Shown piece by piece: positions 8,622 through 16,107 of a stretch of 64,000 nucleotides of DNA (position 1 is the stretch's first letter; each line of letters begins with the position of its first letter). The translations under genes and the position numbers were made by a program. This DNA is from Acinetobacter marinus. GTDB taxonomy: Bacteria > Pseudomonadota > Gammaproteobacteria > Pseudomonadales > Moraxellaceae. Below the pieces are notes generated by a model, which saw nothing but the letters and a program-made list of their open reading frames with translations, was not told the origin of the DNA and did not search any database. The stretch covers positions 1 to 64,000 of the forward strand of contig NZ_FMYK01000011.1 of NCBI RefSeq assembly GCF_900096915.1. The letters are read 5' to 3'.

Positions 8622-9740
8622 ATGCAATTGAGTCGCATTGAAGAACTGGTTGCCGATATTCGTGAAGGCAAAATGGTCATTCTCATGGATGACGAAGATC
8701 GTGAAAATGAAGGTGATTTGATCATCGCAGCGACGCATGTGCGCCCTGAAGATATTAACTTTATGATCACCCATGCACGTGGTCTAGTCTGTTTGACCTT
8801 GAGTAAAGCCCGTTGCGAACAGCTCAATCTGCCGTTGATGGTCAATCTGAATGGTGCACAGCATGGCACCAATTTCACCTTGTCGATTGAAGCAGCCGAA
8901 GGCATCTCCACAGGCATCTCAGCCAAAGAGCGTGCGCATACTGTGCGTACAGCGGTGGCTGCACATGCGAAGCCAAGTGATATTGTACAGCCAGGACACA
9001 TTTTCCCATTGATGGCTCAGCCAGGCGGTGTGTTGCACCGTGCGGGACACACTGAAGCAGGTTGCGATTTGGCACGTTTGGCTGGTCTTGAGCCTGCCTC
9101 AGTGATTTGTGAAATCATCAATGAAGATGGTGAAATGGCACGTCGTCCAGACCTTGAAGTCTTTGCAGAAAAGCATGGCATCAAGATGGGCACCATTGCA
9201 GATTTGATTCACTACCGCATGACCAATGAGCAAACCGTTGAGCGTATTGAGTCGAGCACCATTCAAACCGAATATGGTGAGTTCCAACTGTTCCGCTATC
9301 AAGAAGCAGGCAATCCTGCGGTACATTTGGCATTGGTCAAAGGCGATCCAACAGATGGTGTGACCACTGTGCGAGTCCACGGCTTTAATCCGACTCGTGA
9401 TTTGCTCAAGCAGAAAAAAGCCGATGGCTCAAGTGCGTGGAATATCGATTCAGCATTGCAAGAAATCGCTAAAAACGAACGTGGCGTATTGGTGTGGATT
9501 GGTCAAAATCAATTGCCTGATCTCGGTCCTGCGCTAGTACAGCAGTCACAGCCACGCCAAGGCAAATCCAATGCAGCACTGTCACAGCAATATCAAACCA
9601 TCGGTGTCGGTGCGCAAATCTTGCGTGATGTCGGTGTGAAAAAGATGCGTCTACTCAGCTCGCCACTGCGTTTTAATGCACTTTCAGGCTTTGATTTGGA
9701 AGTGGAAGAGTATGTGAGCCCTGCGCAGTGTGGACAATAG
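8622..9740 (+). CDS. ribB: 3,4-dihydroxy-2-butanone 4-phosphate synthase fused to a degenerate GTP cyclohydrolase II domain (RibBX)
   Basis: 372 residues. Residues 1-200 are a complete RibB: DDEDRENEGDL near 22-32, RGLVCL, and GHTEAGCDLARLAGL with catalytic residues. It converts ribulose 5-phosphate to the four-carbon riboflavin precursor. Residues about 205-365 resemble RibA, but the segment that should carry the three zinc cysteines reads TTVRVHGFNPTRDLLKQ, without cysteines, so cyclohydrolase activity is not expected. Such RibBX hybrids are known in Pseudomonadota, where a separate RibA supplies the activity. First gene of the ribBX-ribH-nusB-thiL-pgpA block; AGGTG precedes the start. Confidence 0.9.
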   Translation: MQLSRIEELVADIREGKMVILMDDEDRENEGDLIIAATHVRPEDINFMITHARGLVCLTLSKARCEQLNLPLMVNLNGAQHGTNFTLSIEAAEGISTGISAKERAHTVRTAVAAHAKPSDIVQPGHIFPLMAQPGGVLHRAGHTEAGCDLARLAGLEPASVICEIINEDGEMARRPDLEVFAEKHGIKMGTIADLIHYRMTNEQTVERIESSTIQTEYGEFQLFRYQEAGNPAVHLALVKGDPTDGVTTVRVHGFNPTRDLLKQKKADGSSAWNIDSALQEIAKNERGVLVWIGQNQLPDLGPALVQQSQPRQGKSNAALSQQYQTIGVGAQILRDVGVKKMRLLSSPLRFNALSGFDLEVEEYVSPAQCGQ

Positions 9741-9814
9741 ACAAATTTTTAAATTATTGGTTTTATGCATGATTAATCGCTCCACTGAGCGCAAAGAAAT
9801 TAGAGGAAAGAAAC

Positions 9815-10285
9815 ATGGCAATTCGTAAGGTCGAAGGTGTTTTACATTTAGCAAACGAAGGGCAATATGCCATTGTCGTTGGTCGTTTTAATAGCTTCGT
9901 GGTGGAGCACTTGCTCGAAGGTGCCATTGATGCGCTGAAACGTCATGGCGTGGCAGAAGAGCAAATTACCGTGGCGTATGCACCGGGTGCTTGGGAGCTA
10001 CCTGTAGTTGCCAAAAAATTTGCTTCAACAAAGCAGTTTGATGCCATCATTGCCCTTGGTGCAGTGATTCGTGGGAGTACGCCGCACTTTGATTTTGTCG
10101 CAGGTGAATGTGCAAAAGGTCTTGGTGTGGTGGGTCTTGAGAGCACAATGCCAGTCATCAATGGCGTATTGACCACCGACAGCATTGAACAAGCGATTGA
10201 GCGTTCAGGTACCAAAGCAGGCAACAAAGGTGCTGAAGCTGCGGTAACTGCGATCGAAATGGTTAATCTGTTAAAAGCGATTTAA
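9815..10285 (+). CDS. ribH: 6,7-dimethyl-8-ribityllumazine synthase
   Basis: 156 residues, standard length. VVGRFNSFVVEHLLEGAID and APGAWELPVVAKKF form the substrate pocket; GAVIRGSTPHFDFVAGECAKGL contains the catalytic His region. It condenses the RibB product with the ribityl-aminopyrimidine, the penultimate riboflavin step, as an icosahedral or pentameric enzyme in the cytoplasm. AGAGGA precedes the ATG. It sits 74 bases after ribB and 19 before nusB, so probably one transcript. Confidence 0.96.
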   Translation: MAIRKVEGVLHLANEGQYAIVVGRFNSFVVEHLLEGAIDALKRHGVAEEQITVAYAPGAWELPVVAKKFASTKQFDAIIALGAVIRGSTPHFDFVAGECAKGLGVVGLESTMPVINGVLTTDSIEQAIERSGTKAGNKGAEAAVTAIEMVNLLKAI

Positions 10286-10304
10286 GCGAAAGGCAATTAA
10301 AAGC

Positions 10305-10748
10305 ATGAATCAAAGTTATCCAACAACCTATGCGGCAAAACGCAAAGCACGTCGTTTTGCTGTACAAGGCGTTTATGAATGGCAAATGAGTGGCAATGCC
10401 GTGCACGAGATTGAAGCACGCACCCGTGCCGATAATGCCATGCACAAAGTCGACATTAGCTACTATCACGAGTTGCTCAGCCAAGTCGTGGCAAGTCATG
10501 AGACGCTGGATGAATATCTCTTGCCTGCATTAGACCGCCCAGTATCAGCACTTGATGGTGTGGAATTGGCGACCTTACGTCTTGGCGTCTATGAACTGCT
10601 CAATCATATGGAAATTCCATACAAAGTGGTTTTGGACGAGTCAATTGAGCTGGCAAAACACTTTGGCGGTGCAGACAGTCATAAATATATCAATGGTGTA
10701 TTGGATCGAGTGGCAACACAGCTCCGTCCAGATGAAAAGCAACTCTAA
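10305..10748 (+). CDS. nusB: Transcription antitermination factor NusB
   Basis: 147 residues, all-helical. N-terminal arginine-rich RKARRFAVQGVYEWQMSG contacts boxA RNA; the C-terminal YKVVLDESIELAKHFGGADSHKYINGVLD is the NusB signature. It binds boxA with NusE (S10) and allows rRNA operons to be read through. Position between ribH and thiL is the conserved gammaproteobacterial order. Confidence 0.95.
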   Translation: MNQSYPTTYAAKRKARRFAVQGVYEWQMSGNAVHEIEARTRADNAMHKVDISYYHELLSQVVASHETLDEYLLPALDRPVSALDGVELATLRLGVYELLNHMEIPYKVVLDESIELAKHFGGADSHKYINGVLDRVATQLRPDEKQL

Positions 10749-10774
10749 CTGATTCCATCTACTGGCATTCGCCC

Positions 10775-11749
10775 ATGGCTGAATTCTCAATCATCCGTCA
10801 ATATTTTCAGTCGCTGACATCACGATCCTTAGCATCGCAATCCTTAGCATCGCAATCCCCGACATCACCAGCATCTGCTGATGTCGGGATTGGCGATGAT
10901 TGTGCAGTCAGCACAGTACCGCAAGATATGCAGTTGGTCAGTTGCGTCGATACTTTGGTCGCTGGACGACATTTTCCCCTAGATACATCGGCGCATGCCA
11001 TTGGCTGGAAAAGTATGGCGGTCAATCTTTCGGATTTGGCGGCGATGGGCGCAACAGCGCATAGCATTTTACTGGCGTTAAGTTTACCGAAAATTGAAGA
11101 TGCATGGCTGGCTGAGTTTAGCCGAGGCGTTGCCGACTGTTGTAAAAGCTACAATGTGCAGCTCATCGGTGGTGATACAACGCAAAGTCCGACATTAACC
11201 ATTTCCATCACCGCTTTGGGTTGGATTAAAACTGGACAGGCGATCTTACGCGGTGGTGCACAAGTTGGCGATCACATTGTAGTCAGTGGCGAAATTGGTA
11301 GTGCAGCGTATGCACTGCGCCACCCGAACAGCGCATTACAATCGACTTTGGACTATCCACAACCACAATTGGCTTTGGGGCAATCCTTAGTGGGTTTTGC
11401 GTCAAGTATGATTGATATTTCGGATGGTTTGGCGCAAGATTTAGGGCATATTTTGTCTGCCAGTCAGGTTGGTGCTGAGATTCAACTAGAGCAGATTCCG
11501 ATTGCCAATGAACTTGCACAATTATCTATTGATCAGCGTTTTGCCGATGTGCTTGCAGGCGGTGATGATTATCAACTATGCTTTACCATCAGCCCTGATC
11601 ATTTTCAGCGTTGGCAAGCACAGTGTGCACAAAGCAGTGTGACGCCAGTGACCGTCATTGGGCAAATTCAGCAAGACATGACTTGTCATTATTTTTATCA
11701 AAAGCAAAAATTTACCCCAGAAAAATCAGGATACCAACACTTTGCCTAA
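10775..11749 (+). CDS. thiL: Thiamine-monophosphate kinase
   Basis: 324 residues. The ATP/Mg motif GIGDDCAV lies near residue 39, then LVAGRHFP, GWKSMAVNLSDLAAMGA and GGDTTQSP, all typical of ThiL. It phosphorylates thiamine monophosphate to the active cofactor. Residues about 16-35, just before the motif, are a low-complexity insertion (SRSLASQSLASQSPTSPAS) created by a tandem 15-bp repeat in the DNA. The start has no strong ribosome binding site and lies 26 bases after nusB. Its stop overlaps the pgpA start. Confidence 0.94.
   Translation: MAEFSIIRQYFQSLTSRSLASQSLASQSPTSPASADVGIGDDCAVSTVPQDMQLVSCVDTLVAGRHFPLDTSAHAIGWKSMAVNLSDLAAMGATAHSILLALSLPKIEDAWLAEFSRGVADCCKSYNVQLIGGDTTQSPTLTISITALGWIKTGQAILRGGAQVGDHIVVSGEIGSAAYALRHPNSALQSTLDYPQPQLALGQSLVGFASSMIDISDGLAQDLGHILSASQVGAEIQLEQIPIANELAQLSIDQRFADVLAGGDDYQLCFTISPDHFQRWQAQCAQSSVTPVTVIGQIQQDMTCHYFYQKQKFTPEKSGYQHFA
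10824..10860 (+). repeat. Tandem 15-bp repeat within thiL
   Basis: TCCTTAGCATCGCAA occurs twice in tandem, followed by a shorter TCCCCGACATC variant. It encodes the repeated SLASQ. Slippage here changes the length of a linker ahead of the catalytic core by multiples of five residues without breaking the frame. Confidence 0.75.
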
Positions 11750-12248
11750 GACGCCGATCAATCTCGAAAATACTCCATTTCACGACCGTTTGACATGGTT
11801 TTTAGGTGTAGGCTTAGGTACAGGATTATCACCTGTTGCACCAGGTACCGTCGGTTCGCTCTTAATCTTGGTGCTTTATCCACTGTGGCTTTCGATCGGT
11901 TGGGTGGCGACCATCATTGCCATCGTGGTGATGTCCTTGCTTGGGATTTATATTTGCGGGCGTAGCGCCGAAATCATGCACACCCATGATGACAGTCGTA
12001 TTGTGTGGGATGAATTTGCTGGACAATCGATCACATTAATCCCATTGATTTATCTTGCAAATCTGCCACATTGGTGGATTGTGATTGCTTTTGCATTATT
12101 TCGTTTATTTGACGTGTGGAAGCCATTCCCAATCGGCTTTGTAGATCGCAAAGTGCATGGTGGTTTTGGCATTATGCTCGATGATCTTTTGGCAGGCTTG
12201 ATGGCGATGTTTAGCTTGGCTGTGATTTTGTATATCGTATTGACTTAA
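11742..12248 (+). CDS. pgpA: Phosphatidylglycerophosphatase A
   Basis: 168 residues starting at TTG, overlapping the last 8 bases of thiL, which suggests translational coupling; an AGGA lies 11 bases upstream. GLGTGLSPVAPGTVGS near residue 26, HTHDDSRIVWDEFAGQ and KVHGGFGIMLDDLLAG are the PgpA signature, with hydrophobic segments between. It removes the phosphate of phosphatidylglycerophosphate at the inner membrane to give phosphatidylglycerol. The thiL-pgpA order is conserved in gammaproteobacteria. Confidence 0.94.
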   Translation: MPKTPINLENTPFHDRLTWFLGVGLGTGLSPVAPGTVGSLLILVLYPLWLSIGWVATIIAIVVMSLLGIYICGRSAEIMHTHDDSRIVWDEFAGQSITLIPLIYLANLPHWWIVIAFALFRLFDVWKPFPIGFVDRKVHGGFGIMLDDLLAGLMAMFSLAVILYIVLT

Positions 12249-12260
12249 AAGGCGTTATTG

Positions 12261-13619
12261 ATGATTGATGTGGTGATTTTAGCGGCAGGTAAAGGCACGC
12301 GAATGAAGTCGGCTTTACCAAAAGTTCTGCAACCTTTGGCAAAACAACCCTTACTCGCCCACGTCATCCATACCGCAAAACAACTGCACGCCGAACGCAT
12401 TATTACTATTTATGGACATGGTGGCGATGCGGTCAAACAGCGATTTGCCAATGAGCAGATCGAATGGGTGGAGCAAGCCGAGCAACTCGGTACTGGACAT
12501 GCGGTACAAATGACCCTGCCTGTACTTGGCAGATCTGGTTTTGCCTTGATTCTCTATGGCGATGTGCCACTTGTTTCCAAAGCCACATTACAACGTTTAT
12601 TGGATGCGTCAAAAGACTCGGGCATTGGCATGATTACGCTGGAGGTGGCTGACCCAACAGGCTATGGGCGTATCGTTCGTGAAAATGGGCTGATTCAAGC
12701 CATTGTTGAGCATAAAGATGCTAATGATGCACAAAAGCAAATTACTGAAATTAATACAGGCATTTACTGCGTCAGCAATGAAAAATTGCATCAATGGTTA
12801 CCAAAACTCTCCAATAACAATGCGCAAGGCGAATATTACCTGACTGATATTGTCGCTATGGCGGTGCAAGATGGTTTGGAAATTGCTTCGATCGCACCTG
12901 AATATGCGTTTGAAGTTGAAGGTGTGAATGACCGTTTGCAACTGGCAAATCTCGAACGTGAATGGCAACGCTATCAGGCAGAACAACTCATGCGCCAAGG
13001 CGTGCATTTGATTGATCCGTCACGTTTTGACTTACGTGGTACGCTCAGTGTTGGTCAGGACGTCGAGATTGATATTAATGTCATCATTGAAGGCGATTGT
13101 ACCATTGGGGACAATGTCAAAATCGGCGCAGGCTGTGTGATTAAAGACAGTACGATTGCATCAGGTACGGTGATTCAGCCGTATAGTGTTTTTGATCAAG
13201 CCATCGTTGGCGAGAATAACCAAATAGGTCCTTTTGCCCGTTTACGTCCAAATGCTAGGCTCGCTGATGAAGTACATATCGGTAACTTTGTCGAAGTAAA
13301 AAATACCACAGTCGGTCTACGCAGTAAGGCAAATCATTTCACCTATCTTGGCGATGCTTCAGTGGGACAAGACAGCAACATCGGTGCAGGCACCATTACC
13401 TGTAACTATGACGGCGCCAATAAGTTTAAAACCACGATTGGCGATCGTGCCTTTATTGGTTCGAATAGTTCACTGGTTGCACCTGTGAGCATTGGCAATG
13501 GTGCAACGGTCGGCGCAGGCTCGGTGATTACACAAGATGTCGAAGCCAATGCTTTGGCTGTGGAGCGCAGTAAACAATTTCAAAAGGGCAATTATCAACG
13601 TCCACAAAAGCAAAAGTGA
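12261..13619 (+). CDS. glmU: Bifunctional N-acetylglucosamine-1-phosphate uridyltransferase/glucosamine-1-phosphate acetyltransferase
   Basis: 452 residues (E. coli 456). The N-terminal pyrophosphorylase has LAAGKGTRMKSALPKVL and YGDVPL; the C-terminal left-handed beta-helix has hexapeptide repeats from about residue 250, with HIGNFVEVKN and NIGAGTITCNYDG as acetyltransferase signatures. It makes UDP-GlcNAc for peptidoglycan and lipid A. ATG 12261 is preferred to the TTG three bases earlier because AAGG is better spaced. It begins 12 bases after pgpA and is followed by glmS, the preceding enzyme in the pathway. Confidence 0.97.
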   Translation: MIDVVILAAGKGTRMKSALPKVLQPLAKQPLLAHVIHTAKQLHAERIITIYGHGGDAVKQRFANEQIEWVEQAEQLGTGHAVQMTLPVLGRSGFALILYGDVPLVSKATLQRLLDASKDSGIGMITLEVADPTGYGRIVRENGLIQAIVEHKDANDAQKQITEINTGIYCVSNEKLHQWLPKLSNNNAQGEYYLTDIVAMAVQDGLEIASIAPEYAFEVEGVNDRLQLANLEREWQRYQAEQLMRQGVHLIDPSRFDLRGTLSVGQDVEIDINVIIEGDCTIGDNVKIGAGCVIKDSTIASGTVIQPYSVFDQAIVGENNQIGPFARLRPNARLADEVHIGNFVEVKNTTVGLRSKANHFTYLGDASVGQDSNIGAGTITCNYDGANKFKTTIGDRAFIGSNSSLVAPVSIGNGATVGAGSVITQDVEANALAVERSKQFQKGNYQRPQKQK

Positions 13620-13677
13620 ACGCAAAATCATTGAACGAAAATACACAGTCGTAAACGTTTTTTTGAGGTAAATCAGT

Positions 13678-15516
13678 ATGTGCGGAATTGTTGGTGGTAT
13701 CGCAGAACGTAATATTTCAGGGGTCTTACTTGAAGGGTTGAAACGTCTGGAATATCGTGGTTATGACTCCGCAGGTTTGGCGTTGATCGCATCGGGTCAG
13801 CTAAGTCGTGAGCGTGAAGTCGGCAAAGTTGCCAATCTCGTGCACGCTGCAGAACAAAGTGGTATTCACGGCAATGTCGGTATCGCACACACCCGCTGGG
13901 CAACGCATGGCAAGCCATCACAGCATAACGCCCATCCGCACACCTCACACAATATTGCTGTGGTACATAACGGTATTATTGAAAATTACCAAGAATTAAA
14001 AACCGAATTACAAGCACTTGGCTATCAGTTTACGTCTGAAACAGATACAGAAGTGGTGGCGCATCTGGTGCATCATGCACTGAAAAATCAAGCCGATTTA
14101 TTGCTTGCTGTGCAATCCATCATTCCCAAACTCAAGGGTGCGTATGCGCTCGGCATTATTGATGCCAATCAACCTGATGAACTGATTGCTGTGCGTGAAG
14201 GTTCGCCATTGGTCATCGGTGTGGGTATTGGTGAATATTTTATCAGCTCCGATCAGTTGGCATTGTTGCCTGTGACCAATCGTTTTATCTATCTCGAAGA
14301 AGGCGATACGGTACGTTTGAAACGGGATAGTGTGGAAATCTTTGCCCACGGTCAAGCCATCGAGCGCCCAGTCACCGAGCTGGATGCCACCGTCATGAGC
14401 AGTAGCAAAGGTGAATATCGTCACTTTATGCTCAAAGAAATTTTTGAACAACCCAACGCCGTGCAACAAACCATTGCTCAAGCGCTTGATGGCAATGCCT
14501 TAAAAGAAAATTTCTTAGAACATGCCAATCCTGCGTTGACGCAAGTACAGCACGTACAAATCATTGCCTGTGGTACCAGCTATCATGCGGGATTGGTGGC
14601 GAAATATTGGTTTGAGCAAATCATCGGCTTGCCATGTCAGATCGAAATCGCCAGTGAATTCCGCTATCGTCATCCTGTGATTATTGCCAATACCTTGTAT
14701 CTATGTATCTCGCAATCAGGTGAAACGGCTGATACTTTGGCGGCGTTACGTGATATTCAGAAACGTGCCAAAGCAAGCAATACGCCGATTTACACCATGG
14801 CGATTTGTAATGTATCGACTTCATCAATGATTCGTGAAACCAATTTTCATTTGCTTACCCTTGCAGGACCTGAGATTGGCGTGGCATCGACCAAAGCCTT
14901 TACCACTCAGCTTGCTGCGCTGATGCTTTTGATCTTAAAAATCGGTGAAGTGAAGCAATCGATTACCACTGAATTAAAATTAGAATTGATCCAAGCCCTT
15001 TGGCATTGTCCAAAAGTGCTGAATGAAACACTCAAACATGATGCCAAGATTCTCAGCCTGTCTGAGCTATTTGTTGAAAAGGCACACTGCTTATTCTTAG
15101 GTCGTGGCACGCATTATCCGATTGCATTGGAAGGTGCACTCAAGCTCAAAGAAATTTCTTATATCCATGCCGAAGGCTATGCCGCAGGTGAGCTTAAACA
15201 TGGTCCTCTGGCACTGGTCGATAATGATATGCCTGTAGTAATCTTGGCACCGCAAGATGACATGCTTGATAAGCTGAAATCGAATATGGAAGAAGTACAA
15301 GCCCGTGGTGGTGAGTTATTCGTCTTTGCTGATGAGCACAGCGGTATCCATAAAAAAGACCGCCAGCATGTGGTGCATATTCCTCAAATCTCCCAGTGGC
15401 TTGCACCGATCATCTATAGTGTGCCTGTACAATTGCTGTCGTATCATGTTGCGGTACTGCGTGGAACAGATGTTGATCAACCAAGGAATTTAGCCAAGAG
15501 CGTCACGGTGGAGTGA
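13678..15516 (+). CDS. glmS: Glutamine-fructose-6-phosphate aminotransferase (isomerizing)
   Basis: 612 residues. The N-terminal nucleophile Cys2 (MCGIVGGIAERN) defines the class II glutaminase domain; two SIS isomerase domains follow (ACGTSYHAGLVAKYWFEQ, and SQSGETADT), ending LRGTDVDQPRNLAKSVTVE. It makes glucosamine 6-phosphate from fructose 6-phosphate and glutamine. GAGGT precedes the start. The glmS 3' end is the classic attTn7 target and a common insertion hotspot; here it is directly followed by foreign-looking DNA. Confidence 0.97.
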   Translation: MCGIVGGIAERNISGVLLEGLKRLEYRGYDSAGLALIASGQLSREREVGKVANLVHAAEQSGIHGNVGIAHTRWATHGKPSQHNAHPHTSHNIAVVHNGIIENYQELKTELQALGYQFTSETDTEVVAHLVHHALKNQADLLLAVQSIIPKLKGAYALGIIDANQPDELIAVREGSPLVIGVGIGEYFISSDQLALLPVTNRFIYLEEGDTVRLKRDSVEIFAHGQAIERPVTELDATVMSSSKGEYRHFMLKEIFEQPNAVQQTIAQALDGNALKENFLEHANPALTQVQHVQIIACGTSYHAGLVAKYWFEQIIGLPCQIEIASEFRYRHPVIIANTLYLCISQSGETADTLAALRDIQKRAKASNTPIYTMAICNVSTSSMIRETNFHLLTLAGPEIGVASTKAFTTQLAALMLLILKIGEVKQSITTELKLELIQALWHCPKVLNETLKHDAKILSLSELFVEKAHCLFLGRGTHYPIALEGALKLKEISYIHAEGYAAGELKHGPLALVDNDMPVVILAPQDDMLDKLKSNMEEVQARGGELFVFADEHSGIHKKDRQHVVHIPQISQWLAPIIYSVPVQLLSYHVAVLRGTDVDQPRNLAKSVTVE

Positions 15517-15585
15517 GATAATTTTTTGATTTTATTAAATTTATATTGAGAGTAATAAAGATATACCTAGTGAAATCATATAATC

Positions 15586-15622
15586 AAAAAAGATCTGTTC
15601 TTAACAAAACAGATCTTTTTTT
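15586..15622 (+). terminator. glmS terminator
   Basis: AAAAAGATCTGTT and AACAGATCTTTTT pair around a short loop and are followed by a T run, 70 bases after the glmS stop. No Tn7 end sequence is visible between the stop and this hairpin. Confidence 0.85.
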
Positions 15623-15682
15623 GTTCAAAATAAAATCTATATTCTACGTAAAACCCTAATCAAATAATCTAAGGACAATACA

Positions 15683-16018
15683 ATGGACTTGGTTAGATTG
15701 AATGCAAAAGTCTATAGAAGTAAAACAGGTGTCTACACTGAAATTCCAGTCCTTTTAACGGAGTATGGGGTCATAGACTCCTTTGTTGAGTTTTTCCTTG
15801 ATCATAGCCATAGACGTGGTAGAAGCTGGATGGAGAAACACATAACAGCAATAAAATTATTTTTAAATTTCTTAGAAGTAAACTTTCAAATTATCAATAC
15901 TCCAAAAAAATTATTCAAAGTTTTTGTTCAACAGTAAATGGCTGGCTAAGTCCTGAAGCCTTTGAACTGAAATATTTTAAGAAATTAGAGGGATCGGCTG
16001 TCCACAATACTGTCTAGG
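15683..16018 (+). pseudogene. Truncated, frameshifted site-specific recombinase (N-terminal part only)
   Basis: An intact start (AAGGA 7 bases before ATG 15683) opens an 84-codon frame to the TAA at 15935-15937. The protein reads like the N-terminal core-binding region of a tyrosine recombinase: EIPVLLTEYGVIDSFVEFFL then RGRSWMEKHITAIKLFLNFL. A one-base frame change near 15930 continues the sense with TVNGWLSPEAFELKYFKK up to a TAG at 16016-16018. No catalytic domain (R..HxxR..Y) follows. It resembles recombinases of genomic islands, possibly the GmtY type of gamma-mobile-trio islands, but that is recollection, not a search result. It is probably the remnant of the enzyme that brought in the next gene. 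Confidence 0.5.
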
Positions 16019-16066
16019 ATCACTCTTTAGTGTATAGTCACACAATAAAATTAAAGTACTTGAAAT

Positions 16067-16103
16067 AAACTCTAAAAGTAAAAAATAGAGTTTTATGAGG
16101 AGG
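16067..16103 (+). promoter_or_regulatory. Leader hairpin and strong ribosome binding site of the SIR2-STAND gene
   Basis: AAACTCTA (16067-16074) and TAGAGTTT (16086-16093) form an 8-bp stem that ends 3 bases before GAGGAGG (16097-16103), a near-perfect Shine-Dalgarno 4 bases from ATG 16108. The hairpin could modulate access of ribosomes to the start. Confidence 0.4.
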
Positions 16104-16107
16104 GAAG

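Noticed and set aside
15517..15682. Tn7 insertion at attTn7 downstream of glmS
   Set aside because: No Tn7-type end sequence (TGTGGGCGGACAA-like) and no tns genes are visible; the only recombinase-like fragment is of another type.
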